A stretch of 64,000 nucleotides of DNA. Source: Candidatus Kinetoplastibacterium galatii TCC219 (GTDB lineage: Bacteria; Pseudomonadota; Gammaproteobacteria; Burkholderiales; Burkholderiaceae_B). The stretch covers positions 558,001 through 622,000 of the forward strand of contig NC_020284.1 of assembly GCF_000340905.1 (NCBI RefSeq), written 5' to 3'. Of the stretch, positions 47,312 through 56,773 are shown one piece after another (the stretch's first letter is position 1; each line of letters starts with the position of its first letter). The notes below the pieces were generated by a model. The model did no database searches. It was not told the origin of the DNA and saw nothing but the letters and a program-made list of their open reading frames with translations. The position numbers and the translations under genes are program-made.

Positions 47312-50300
47312 ATGAAATCTTATATAAAGGTTACTGGAGCCAAGCAGAATAATCTAAAGAATTTAAGCTTAGAAATAGGAACTGAGGACTTTACAATAAT
47401 AACCGGAGTATCTGGCTCTGGGAAAAGCTCACTTGTTTTTGATACTATATATGCAGAAGGACAACGCAAATACATAGAAACCTTCTCTCCGTATGCAAGA
47501 CAATTTCTAAATCAAATGGATAGACCTGATGTTAAAAATATAAGCGGATCCTTACCAGCAATAGCAATCTATCAAAAAAATCATATAAAAAATTCACGTT
47601 GTACTGTAGGTTCTCTTACAGAAATTAATGATTATCTAAAAATAATATTTGCCAATAACTCTAATTTATTTTGCGAAAAATGTAACCAAATAATAAAAAA
47701 ACATACGCCAGAATCTATATTGGAAGATTTAAATAAAAAACTAAAAGCAAAAAAACAAAAAATAAAGATAACATTTCCAATAATTGTCTCTTCAAACATA
47801 AGGAATGATGTACTAGAATCTCTTTCGAAAAAAGGATATTTCGATATATATAAAGAAGAGTATATCAATAATAATAAAACTGACATTAGAGCTATTTTTG
47901 TAACACAAGACAATATAAACTTATGCGAAGAAAATCAAAATCGCTGCTATGAAGCACTGGAGACAGCTATGTTCATGGGTAGTGGAGAAGTAGTTATATA
48001 TTATTACTATGATCAAGAACATAATGAAGTAACATTACGTTACAATAGCAACTTAAAATGCAACAACTGTAATTTATTATATGATGATGTTTCCCCTGGT
48101 AACTTTTCTTTTAGTTCTCCACTGGGTGCTTGTAGTAGTTGCAGTGGTTTTGGCGATATATTAGAAATTGATATTGATCGCGTGATACCAGATAAGAATA
48201 AAACCTTAATGGAAGGAGCAATAAAACCTTGGCAAACTAATACCTTTAAATCATGTCAAAATGATCTTGTAACTTATGCAAATATAGCCTCTGTGTCTTT
48301 ATCAACACCTTGGAAGGACTTACCTAAACATCAACAACACTGGGTAATATACGGTGATCATAATGAAGAATACTCTCCAGGCAAATGGTATGGCATAAAA
48401 AGATTTTTCTCTAGCTTAGAAAAAAAAACTTACAAGATGCACATAAGAATTTTGCTAGCAAAATACAGAAAGTATTCAGTCTGTCCTGAATGTAACGGTA
48501 GCAGATTTAAGCATAAATCATTGCTATGGCGTATTGGAAACACAGAAAATAATCTTCAAAATAATTTCCCTAATAAAAGATCTTCCATCGTATATAAAAA
48601 TGATAGTACAGTAAATATAAGTGATGTATTACTGATGTCGGTTAATGAAGCACTAAAATTATTCCAGGCATTAAAGAAAAATCAAGACTTAATTAAATCG
48701 GATAATCAGGCAATTCAGGAAATAGAAACCAGATTAAATTTTTTGATAGATATTGGGCTTGGCTATCTAACACTTGATCGTAAGGGAAAAACTCTATCTG
48801 GAGGAGAAATTCAAAGAATAAATCTAACCACTGCTTTAGGATCATCATTAATAAATACAATGTTTGTCCTAGATGAACCATCTAATGGCCTACACCATAA
48901 AGATATACATAGACTAGTGAGATCAATAAGAAAACTTAATCAGTATGGAAATTGCTTAGTAGCTATAGAACATAGTATTCAATTAATATTATCTGCAGAT
49001 AGGATATTAGAACTAGGACCAGGATCAGGAAGGAATGGTGGTAATATAATATTTGATGGATCTCCTTGCGAATTATATGAGGCCGATACAATAACAGCAA
49101 GATATGCAAGTAATAAATTAGAGTTTAAGAAAAAACTCTATACAAAATCTATTGATCTTAGCAGAAATGCATTAATTATATCAAAAGCCCACGCAAACAA
49201 TTTAAAAAATATTTCCGTCAAAATCCCACTTCATAAATTAGTATGTATTACAGGAGTATCTGGGTCAGGCAAAACGACACTTTTGAAAGAAATTATATTC
49301 AATGGAATAAACAATAAAAAGAATTCTGAGTCATGTGATGATAGGAAACTATTTGAAAAGATAGATGGCTATAAAGGTGAAGTGACTCTAATTGATAATT
49401 CGCCAGTCATTAGAAGCAATAGATCTAATGTTGCTAGCTATATTGGTATATTTGAAGAAATCAGAGTACTATTCTCTCGAACCTCCTTGTCTATAAAAAG
49501 AAAATATTCTCCTATTACATTCAGTTTTAACAGTGGCCACGGAAGGTGTCCAACCTGTAGTGGCAGTGGTTTAGAGTATGTGGAAATGTATTTCTTGCCA
49601 GATATATATTTATGCTGTAAAGACTGTGGCGGAAAGCGTTTTAGAAAAGAGATATTAGAAATATATCTAGAATTAAATAATAAAAGAGCATCTATAGATC
49701 AAGTACTTGATATGACTGTAGCAGAATCTATTGATTTTTTTAGTAAAATTGATGGAATAACTAGTAAACTATCCACGCTTATTGATATAGGACTGGATTA
49801 CCTAAAACTAGGTCAAACATTAGCAACTATGTCTAATGGGGAATTAAGAAGAATAAAACTAGTATACAATGTTATAAACACGTTTAATAATAACTTAAAA
49901 AAACAAAATAGTCATCTGCTTTTAATAGATGAACCTACGCTAGGCTTACATGTAAATGAAATATACGCTCTAATAGTTTTTTTACATAAACTTATAGATA
50001 TAGGATATTCCATAATACTAATAGAACATAATTTAGAGGTTATAAGAGAATCAGACTGGATTATAGATTTAGGCCCGGAAGGTGGTGATAACGGGGGCTA
50101 CATTGTAGCAGAAGGCTATCCAGAATCACTGGCTAATAATAACTCGTCTTATACTGGGAAAGCACTAATTTATGATAGCAAAGAAATCAGATCTTGTAGT
50201 AAAAATAATCTACAAAAAAAGAACAATAATTTAACAAGTGAAAAATATATAGAAATATATAATGCTAAAGAGAACAATCTACAAAATATCGACATCAAAA

Positions 50301-52870
50301 TACCATTAAATCAATTTATAGTAATTACAGGAGTTTCTGGATCAGGAAAATCTACAATTGCATTCGATATTTTGTTTAATGAAGGACAAAGAAGATATCT
50401 TCTCACGCTAAACGCTCATGCCAAATCAATTATTCAGCCATCAAGAAGAGCTAACATAGGTAAAGTTGTAAACCTACCGCCTACTATAGCTATAAAACAA
50501 CATAAAGAATTCGGGAATTACAAATCAACAGTCTCAAATATATCAGAAATAAATAATTTTCTAAGACTAATATATGCCAAACTAGGTGAACAACACTGTC
50601 CTTCATGCAATGCTACTATTGAAACAAATACAGTTGATCAAATTGTAGCCAAAATATTAAATAATTTTTATAAACAAAATGTAATAATATTCTCACCTAT
50701 AAATACAAAGAGTAATAATTTTAGAAAACATATAGAAAAAAAAGATATCGAACTTTTATTTATTAATAATAAATCTATAACTAAACAGGAATTAGAATCT
50801 TTATCCAACACTAATCTTATTGTGGTAGATATTCTAATCGGAAATATAATAATCAACAATAATGAGGAAGATAAGCTTAGAGAATTAGTAAATTATGCTA
50901 TCGATAATGGCGATGGTTTTATAAAAATAGTATCAATAAACGATATAAGTAATAGTGTATTCGATGCTAGATACATATCAGAACTATTATCTAAAAAACC
51001 AGTTTATGAAAAATTATTTAATTCAAAATCGTCATGTGTTAATTGTAATAAGGTATTACCGATATTAGAGCCATTATTATTTTCTCATAATTCTAAGAAC
51101 GGATATTGTATTGCTTGTAAAGGAACAGGGATCATAACTAATGGGAGTAGTATAAAAGATAAATTTTACTCAGAAGACATAAATTTATGCAACAAATGTA
51201 GTGGTAAAAGACTTAATGAAGCGGCACTTTCAGTACTTTGGCAGGGTTACAATATAGCAAATATTCTTTCTATGTCGGTTAACGAGGCCATTAATTTTTT
51301 TAAAGAAATAAAAATTACAAATAGAGAAGCTTTAATAGTGAAAAGCAGTTTAGAAGAAATCTCAAACAGATTAGATTTCATGAAAGAAGTGGGTTTAGGT
51401 TATTTAGAGTTAAATAGGCCAGAACCTACCTTATCTGGTGGAGAATCTCAAAGGGTACATTTAGCAGCACAACTAGGATCTAATACCCAAGGGGCATGCT
51501 ATATTCTAGATGAGCCAACAATTGGACTACACCCTACAGATAATAAAAAATTGATAAGATCACTAGTATCTCTAAGAAATAATGGTAATACTGTAATAGT
51601 AGTTGAACACGATTACGACATGATAAAAGAAGCTTCATATATAATCGACATTGGTCCTGGCGCAGGACGTCAGGGAGGTAGAATTGTAGCACAAGGCAAA
51701 TTAAGTGATATATTAAAATCCAAAGACTCAGTAACAGCTAAATTTTTAACAAGTGACAAAACAAATAATCTTTATGAAAGAAGAGTAATAGACAATAAAA
51801 CAAAATTTATACAAATAAAAAATGCAAGTATGCATAACCTTAACAGTGTTTGTGCTAAATTCCCATTAAACTGCTTAAGTGTTGTGACTGGTGTATCTGG
51901 CTCTGGAAAATCTACGCTTATACAAGAAATTTTATTTAAAAACATACATTATGCACTTGAAAATATTAATAATAAAAATTTCATTAATTGTGAAAGTATA
52001 GAAGGAATAGCTAACATTCATAGAATAGTATCAATAGATCAGAATCCTATAGGTAAAACTCCAAGATCATGTCCTGCAACTTATATTGGCTTTTGGGATG
52101 AAATCCGCAAGAAATTTGCAAATACTACAGGATCAAAAATAAAAGGATGGAGCAACTCAAGATTTTCATTTAATTCAAAAGATGGAAGGTGCAAAGAATG
52201 TAATGGCCTTGGTACCAAAACAATAGAAATGAATTTCATGCCTGATGTTAAGATAATGTGCGAATGTTGTGATGGATTAAGATTCAACAAAGAAACACTA
52301 ATGGTTGAATTTCTTGGTAAAAATATAGGAGAAACGTTAATGATGGAGGTAGATCAGGCCATGGAACATTTTGCAAATTTCCCACTAATACATAAACCTC
52401 TAAAATTTTTACATGATATAGGACTTGGATATCTTTCTATAGGTCAATCATCTTCTACATTATCAGGAGGTGAATCTCAGAGGATTAAAATTATATCAGA
52501 GCTTATAAAAAATGATGCTTTAATAAATAAAAATCATAATAATATAAAGCAACATACGCTATACATTATGGACGAACCAACTACTGGGTTGTCTATGTCA
52601 GATGTAGATCGTCTTACAATAATGTTGCAAGAACTCATAAACTCCGGCAACTCTATTGTTGCGATAGAACACAATCTAGATTTTATATCTCGTGCTGACT
52701 GGATAGTTGATGTTGGTCCAGCTGGTGGATCTTGTGGAGGTAATATAGTTTTTCAAGGAACACTCAAATCTCTATTAGAGAAAGCTTACAAATTAACATT
52801 AACACAAGAAGCTGTACAGAATTTCTTACAAAAAAACAGTAGGAAAAGTATTATCCTTTTAGCATTCTAA
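47312..52870 (+). CDS. uvrA: Double-length UvrA-type excinuclease subunit (four ABC ATPase domains)
   Basis: A single 1852-codon frame holds two complete UvrA-like halves, about residues 1-930 and 975-1852. Each half has two ABC domains. Walker A motifs GVSGSGK lie near residues 32, 648, 1008 and 1528; signatures near 495 (LSGGEIQR), 840 (MSNGELRR, degenerate), 1373 and 1716 (both LSGGESQR); Walker B DEP near 521, 871, 1400 and 1753. Zinc-type CxxC pairs occur in both halves (e.g. CPTCSGSG and CKECNGLG). UvrA normally works as a dimer in nucleotide excision repair; a tandem protein could act as a built-in dimer. Long UvrAs are known in some proteobacteria. It is convergent with tcdA, overlapping by 12 bases. 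Confidence 0.93.
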   Translation: MKSYIKVTGAKQNNLKNLSLEIGTEDFTIITGVSGSGKSSLVFDTIYAEGQRKYIETFSPYARQFLNQMDRPDVKNISGSLPAIAIYQKNHIKNSRCTVGSLTEINDYLKIIFANNSNLFCEKCNQIIKKHTPESILEDLNKKLKAKKQKIKITFPIIVSSNIRNDVLESLSKKGYFDIYKEEYINNNKTDIRAIFVTQDNINLCEENQNRCYEALETAMFMGSGEVVIYYYYDQEHNEVTLRYNSNLKCNNCNLLYDDVSPGNFSFSSPLGACSSCSGFGDILEIDIDRVIPDKNKTLMEGAIKPWQTNTFKSCQNDLVTYANIASVSLSTPWKDLPKHQQHWVIYGDHNEEYSPGKWYGIKRFFSSLEKKTYKMHIRILLAKYRKYSVCPECNGSRFKHKSLLWRIGNTENNLQNNFPNKRSSIVYKNDSTVNISDVLLMSVNEALKLFQALKKNQDLIKSDNQAIQEIETRLNFLIDIGLGYLTLDRKGKTLSGGEIQRINLTTALGSSLINTMFVLDEPSNGLHHKDIHRLVRSIRKLNQYGNCLVAIEHSIQLILSADRILELGPGSGRNGGNIIFDGSPCELYEADTITARYASNKLEFKKKLYTKSIDLSRNALIISKAHANNLKNISVKIPLHKLVCITGVSGSGKTTLLKEIIFNGINNKKNSESCDDRKLFEKIDGYKGEVTLIDNSPVIRSNRSNVASYIGIFEEIRVLFSRTSLSIKRKYSPITFSFNSGHGRCPTCSGSGLEYVEMYFLPDIYLCCKDCGGKRFRKEILEIYLELNNKRASIDQVLDMTVAESIDFFSKIDGITSKLSTLIDIGLDYLKLGQTLATMSNGELRRIKLVYNVINTFNNNLKKQNSHLLLIDEPTLGLHVNEIYALIVFLHKLIDIGYSIILIEHNLEVIRESDWIIDLGPEGGDNGGYIVAEGYPESLANNNSSYTGKALIYDSKEIRSCSKNNLQKKNNNLTSEKYIEIYNAKENNLQNIDIKIPLNQFIVITGVSGSGKSTIAFDILFNEGQRRYLLTLNAHAKSIIQPSRRANIGKVVNLPPTIAIKQHKEFGNYKSTVSNISEINNFLRLIYAKLGEQHCPSCNATIETNTVDQIVAKILNNFYKQNVIIFSPINTKSNNFRKHIEKKDIELLFINNKSITKQELESLSNTNLIVVDILIGNIIINNNEEDKLRELVNYAIDNGDGFIKIVSINDISNSVFDARYISELLSKKPVYEKLFNSKSSCVNCNKVLPILEPLLFSHNSKNGYCIACKGTGIITNGSSIKDKFYSEDINLCNKCSGKRLNEAALSVLWQGYNIANILSMSVNEAINFFKEIKITNREALIVKSSLEEISNRLDFMKEVGLGYLELNRPEPTLSGGESQRVHLAAQLGSNTQGACYILDEPTIGLHPTDNKKLIRSLVSLRNNGNTVIVVEHDYDMIKEASYIIDIGPGAGRQGGRIVAQGKLSDILKSKDSVTAKFLTSDKTNNLYERRVIDNKTKFIQIKNASMHNLNSVCAKFPLNCLSVVTGVSGSGKSTLIQEILFKNIHYALENINNKNFINCESIEGIANIHRIVSIDQNPIGKTPRSCPATYIGFWDEIRKKFANTTGSKIKGWSNSRFSFNSKDGRCKECNGLGTKTIEMNFMPDVKIMCECCDGLRFNKETLMVEFLGKNIGETLMMEVDQAMEHFANFPLIHKPLKFLHDIGLGYLSIGQSSSTLSGGESQRIKIISELIKNDALINKNHNNIKQHTLYIMDEPTTGLSMSDVDRLTIMLQELINSGNSIVAIEHNLDFISRADWIVDVGPAGGSCGGNIVFQGTLKSLLEKAYKLTLTQEAVQNFLQKNSRKSIILLAF

Positions 52871-53641
52871 TATGTTTTTTAAAGCAATATTGGCACTAAC
52901 AAAACCCATTGTTGCTGTTACTGTAACAATAGACCCATATCCAGAACACGATAGGTTATGGGTAAATTCTTTTTCACATCCTAATAAAGGTATTCTTATC
53001 TGTTGATTAAACCATATAGCTGTAATACCCATAGTAGGTATAGATTTCTTTCTTTTTTTATTAATTATGTGTGTAGGGAAACCATAGCTACGTCTAAGAA
53101 TGTTTCTCATTTTAGATAAAATAGGATCATGAGTTGCCATCGAAATATCACCAGATAATAATTTTAAAACATCAGTCTTGCCTCCTGCGCTACCACAAAC
53201 TATCAAAGGCAAATTATTTTGTATTGAATACAAAGATAGCGCTACCTTAATATTAACATTATCAATACAATCAATTATTGAGTTACATTTGATGTTTATT
53301 GTGCTGCTAATATTATCAAGAGATAAGAAATCTTCAACTATGTGAATGTTACAATCTGGATTTATTTCTGCAATCCTATCTGCCATTACTTCGACCTTTG
53401 ACTTTCCTATAGTTGAAATTAAGGAATGTACTTGCCTATTTATATTTGACTCGGCTATATTGTCTAGATCAACTAATGTTAAAGAACCTATACCGGATCT
53501 TGCTAAGGCCTCTGCTGCCCAAGAACCAACACCACCTATACCAACAATAACTACATGAGAGTTTTGAAGTTTTTGATAATTTTCATAACCATACAGCTTG
53601 ATGATTCCACTAAATTTTCTTTCTATTCTTGTATTATTCAT
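52859..53641 (-). CDS. tcdA: tRNA threonylcarbamoyladenosine dehydratase (TcdA/CsdL, ThiF family)
   Basis: E1-like enzyme that, in an ATP-dependent reaction, cyclises t6A at tRNA position 37 to ct6A. The 260 residues include the nucleotide-binding VVIGIGGVGSWAAEALARSG-type segment (VIVGIGGVGSWAAEA, about 30-44), LTLVDLDNIAESNINRQ with the Arg finger, and DCIDNVNIKVALS. Family members end with the region SCSGYGSIVTVTATMGF as here. Together with tsaE, which takes part in making t6A, this indicates that the t6A/ct6A modification pathway is retained. Confidence 0.9.
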   Translation of the reverse strand: MNNTRIERKFSGIIKLYGYENYQKLQNSHVVIVGIGGVGSWAAEALARSGIGSLTLVDLDNIAESNINRQVHSLISTIGKSKVEVMADRIAEINPDCNIHIVEDFLSLDNISSTINIKCNSIIDCIDNVNIKVALSLYSIQNNLPLIVCGSAGGKTDVLKLLSGDISMATHDPILSKMRNILRRSYGFPTHIINKKRKKSIPTMGITAIWFNQQIRIPLLGCEKEFTHNLSCSGYGSIVTVTATMGFVSANIALKNILEC

Positions 53642-53820
53642 AATAATTTTTGATATAAATAAAAAATTTTCTGAAATAACATGAACAATAAATACCTAAA
53701 GTAATACAGTACTTTCACTATTTATTGTTAGACTTTTCAAGAAAACGCTATAATTATTACACAAATTGTTATCTTGCTATAAAATTATTTTCTTACACTT
53801 AAAATGGATTAAGCTATCAT

Positions 53821-54456
53821 ATGTTACTATCAAATTTACGACAAGACTATAAAAAAGGTAATCTTACAGAAAAAGAATTAAAATCATCACCTTTTGATCA
53901 ATTCACATCATGGTTTAATGATGCACTAATAGAGAAAATCCCAGACCCTAATGCTATGGTTTTAAGTACTGTTAATGCTAAAGAAGAACCTTCTTCAAGA
54001 ATAGTATTATTAAAAGATTTTGACAGTAATGGATTTGTTTTCTACACAAACTACAATTCTCGTAAAGGTCAAGACTTGGAATATAATGCAAAGGCATGTT
54101 TATTATTTTTCTGGCAAAAGCTAGAACGTCAAGTCAGAATAGATGGATTAATAAGAAAAAACGACTCTAAGGAATCTGACTTGTATTATGAAAGCAGACC
54201 ATTGGAATCCCGTATAGGTGCCTGGGCATCTATACAAAGCAAAGTAATGAGTGACAGGAACGAACTGGAGAACCGCGTTAGTTTCTATAAAGAAAAATTT
54301 GGCAACAATCCACAAAGGCCAGAATACTGGGGAGGCTATATACTAGAACCTAAATTATTTGAATTCTGGCAAGGTAGATCATCACGCTTACATGATAGAG
54401 TCATTTACACTAAAGATTACGAAGATAAATGGAAGATAGAAAGATTATATCCATAA
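53821..54456 (+). CDS. pdxH: Pyridoxamine 5'-phosphate oxidase
   Basis: FMN-dependent oxidase that forms pyridoxal 5'-phosphate. The 211-residue protein shows PNAMVLSTVNAKEEPSSRIVLLKDF, GFVFYTNYNSRKGQDLEYNAKACLLFFW, LERQVRIDGLIRKN (FMN contacts), YYESRPLESRIGAWAS and the C-terminal PEYWGGYILEPKLFEFWQGRSSRLHDR (substrate binding), in order and at the expected spacing. It is followed after 34 bases by a flavin reductase gene on the same strand. Confidence 0.97.
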   Translation: MLLSNLRQDYKKGNLTEKELKSSPFDQFTSWFNDALIEKIPDPNAMVLSTVNAKEEPSSRIVLLKDFDSNGFVFYTNYNSRKGQDLEYNAKACLLFFWQKLERQVRIDGLIRKNDSKESDLYYESRPLESRIGAWASIQSKVMSDRNELENRVSFYKEKFGNNPQRPEYWGGYILEPKLFEFWQGRSSRLHDRVIYTKDYEDKWKIERLYP

Positions 54457-54490
54457 AAACAATAAGCACATTTAACAAAAGTGCGAACGT

Positions 54491-54991
54491 ATGGAATATG
54501 AAATGCAAGTTCAACATAAAGAATTTAGAAAACTATTAGGTAACTTTGTTACAGGAGTAACAATTATCACTACGCATGGCTTTACAAACAAACCATGTGG
54601 ACTAACTGTTAATTCTTTTAATTCTCTCTCATTAGATCCACCATTAATTCTTTGGAGCTTATCAATTAACTCCACCAATAAGAATATTTTTCTAAATTGT
54701 AGTAACTATGTAATACACATCCTTTCTAGTGAACAAATCGAAATGGCAAATTCTTTTGCAAGAAAAAATTCATCTGATAGATTTAAAAACATAAGAACAA
54801 AATTTTCTCCTAGTGGAACTACAATGCTAGACACAGAACATAAAGCCTGGATAGATTGTAAAAATCACAGGCAATATGTAGAAGGAGATCACATAATAAT
54901 GATAGGAAAGGTACAATATTACAAATATTCCGATTCAGAACCTTTGATGTTCTATAACGGTGATTTTTATGAAAAAATTTCACATATTTAG
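54491..54991 (+). CDS. Flavin reductase-like domain protein
   Basis: The 166-residue product has the FMN-binding split-barrel of the flavin reductase family: FRKLLGNFVTGVTIITT (about 12-28), GLTVNSFNSLSLDPPLILWSLS (about 36-57) and the GDHIIMIGKVQYY histidine segment near the end. Such enzymes reduce FMN or FAD with NAD(P)H for a partner monooxygenase, or act as flavin-binding regulators. No partner oxygenase lies nearby, so the physiological role is open. The ATG at 54491 was used; a second ATG four codons later is also possible. Confidence 0.82.
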   Translation: MEYEMQVQHKEFRKLLGNFVTGVTIITTHGFTNKPCGLTVNSFNSLSLDPPLILWSLSINSTNKNIFLNCSNYVIHILSSEQIEMANSFARKNSSDRFKNIRTKFSPSGTTMLDTEHKAWIDCKNHRQYVEGDHIIMIGKVQYYKYSDSEPLMFYNGDFYEKISHI

Positions 54992-55014
54992 TATCATCTC
55001 AAAAGACTTTTCAA

Positions 55015-55524
55015 ATGTATACAATAAAAATTAGCAAATTAAGTGAGACTATAATTTTGGCTAAATCTATAGCTAAGTCGATAGATAAAGAAAAATTATT
55101 GAATAGCAAAGTGATTTATTTATATGGTGATCTTGGAACCGGAAAAACTACTTTTGTAAGATATTTTTTGCAAAACTTTGGCGTATCAGATAATGTTAAA
55201 AGTCCTAGTTTTTCCATAATGGAGCAATATCATATTAATGGACTTCAGTTCTATCACTTTGATTTTTATAGATTTGATTACCAATCAGAGGTGTTGAGTA
55301 TAGGGCTTGAAGAGCTAGATAATAAAAATACCATTATATTGATTGAGTGGCCAGAAAAAGCCATGGAATTCTTACCTAAACCTGATTTAGAAATATTTCT
55401 ATCATGCTCAGATATAGAGAATAACGTGGAACGCTACGCTACTTTATCTACACAGAAGAATAAAGAAGGAAAATGGTTAACAAATATAATAAATTCTTAC
55501 GAAAAAATGTCAGATCATATATAA
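55015..55524 (+). CDS. tsaE: tRNA t6A biosynthesis ATPase TsaE
   Basis: P-loop ATPase that works with TsaB and TsaD to place threonylcarbamoyl on A37 of ANN-reading tRNAs. The 169 residues have Walker A LYGDLGTGKTTFVRYFL (about 37-53), VKSPSFSIMEQY, HFDFYRFD and IILIEWPEKAMEFLP, the family pattern. It overlaps the following amiC gene by 52 bases, an unusually long overlap. tsaE-amiC(-mutL-miaA) gene order is a well-known conserved cluster in proteobacteria (amiB, mutL, miaA). Confidence 0.94.
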   Translation: MYTIKISKLSETIILAKSIAKSIDKEKLLNSKVIYLYGDLGTGKTTFVRYFLQNFGVSDNVKSPSFSIMEQYHINGLQFYHFDFYRFDYQSEVLSIGLEELDNKNTIILIEWPEKAMEFLPKPDLEIFLSCSDIENNVERYATLSTQKNKEGKWLTNIINSYEKMSDHI

Positions 55525-56726
55525 AAAAATTTTTAAATAAAAACTTATTGTTACTAGCACTTATATTTTATACAGCCAATTTTTCTTTTGCTTCTGAAAT
55601 CTTAGACATACGTATTTGGCCTTCAGATGAATACACAAGAGTAACAATAGAGTCTAAGGAAGAACTTGATTTCAATAGTTTCTCTCTCAATTGCCCAGAA
55701 CGTCTAGTATTAGATGTGAAAAGAGTTGCTAATGTTTCAAGCTTTTATGGCTTATTAAATTACTACAGACATAACGATCCTTATATAAAGAATATTCGTT
55801 TAGCAAAAAAATCATCTGATAGCATGAGAATAGTATTTGACTTAAAACAAGCAATTGATCACAAAATATTCTCATTAGAACCAATACATTCTTATAAATA
55901 TAGGACAGTAATAGACTTGTCTACAAGAGACCCTATAATGGCTATTATTAATAAGAATAAATACAAAAAAGATAATAACAAAACAGAATATAATAATCAC
56001 ACATTCTTATCAGAGGATACACATAAAAATGAAAAGAAACTAGTTCTAGTAATAGATCCTGGACACGGTGGTGAGGATCCTGGGGCAATAGGAGAAAATG
56101 GACTTCTGGAAAAAAACATTGTCTTAAGTATTGCCAAAAAAATAAAAGAACTAATGGATACGCAAAACAACATTGATGTATATTTAACACGTGACCAAGA
56201 TTATTTTGTGCCATTATTAGCACGAGTACAAAAGGCAAGAGATTTAAAGGCAGATCTTCTAGTATCCATCCACGCTGACTCATGGATTAATAGAAATGCT
56301 AGAGGATCTTCCGTATTCACATTATCTTCATATAAAGCATCTAGCGCATTAGCAAAATGGATAGCTGATAAAGAAAACGAATCAGATCTGATTGGAGGAA
56401 TAAATTTACATTCACATGACAAAAACTTAGTAAAAGTGATACTAGATTTATCTACAACCGCTCAAATAAAAAGTTCTATAAAAATAGGGAAATTGTTACT
56501 AGACGAAATAGAAAAAGTCAATTTTTTGCACAAAAGTAATATAGAACAAGCCGATTTTGCAATACTAAGAGCTCCAGACATACCATCTGTTCTTATAGAA
56601 ACCGCATTTATAAGCAACCCAAAAGAAGAAGAACTGTTAAAATCAGATGCATATCAAAAGAAATTTGCAGAAGCTATTATAAGAAGCATAAATTCATACT
56701 TTAAGATAAATAGTAGTGATATTTAA
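55473..56726 (+). CDS. amiC: N-acetylmuramoyl-L-alanine amidase (AmiC/AmiB type)
   Basis: Periplasmic amidase that splits septal peptidoglycan so daughter cells separate. The 417 residues give a basic N-terminus and hydrophobic signal (about 23-40, LLLLALIFYTANFSFA), an AMIN domain (about 42-150) for septal targeting, and the zinc amidase_3 domain from about residue 190: VLVIDPGHGGEDPGAIGENG with the first zinc ligands, SIHADSWINRNARGSSVF and the catalytic glutamate in VLIETAFISNPKEEELL. The signal is long, with a start codon lying inside tsaE; a downstream start would remove the positively charged part, so the upstream start seems right. Confidence 0.93.
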   Translation: MVNKYNKFLRKNVRSYIKKFLNKNLLLLALIFYTANFSFASEILDIRIWPSDEYTRVTIESKEELDFNSFSLNCPERLVLDVKRVANVSSFYGLLNYYRHNDPYIKNIRLAKKSSDSMRIVFDLKQAIDHKIFSLEPIHSYKYRTVIDLSTRDPIMAIINKNKYKKDNNKTEYNNHTFLSEDTHKNEKKLVLVIDPGHGGEDPGAIGENGLLEKNIVLSIAKKIKELMDTQNNIDVYLTRDQDYFVPLLARVQKARDLKADLLVSIHADSWINRNARGSSVFTLSSYKASSALAKWIADKENESDLIGGINLHSHDKNLVKVILDLSTTAQIKSSIKIGKLLLDEIEKVNFLHKSNIEQADFAILRAPDIPSVLIETAFISNPKEEELLKSDAYQKKFAEAIIRSINSYFKINSSDI

Positions 56727-56773
56727 CTATCCTAAAAAATAAAATCGTAATTCATAAATGAGTTTATATAAAT

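Noticed and set aside
49300-50280. Assembly artefact joining two uvrA copies
   Set aside because: The two halves are clearly divergent at the amino-acid level and the junction runs through one open frame, so a false join of a duplicate is unlikely.
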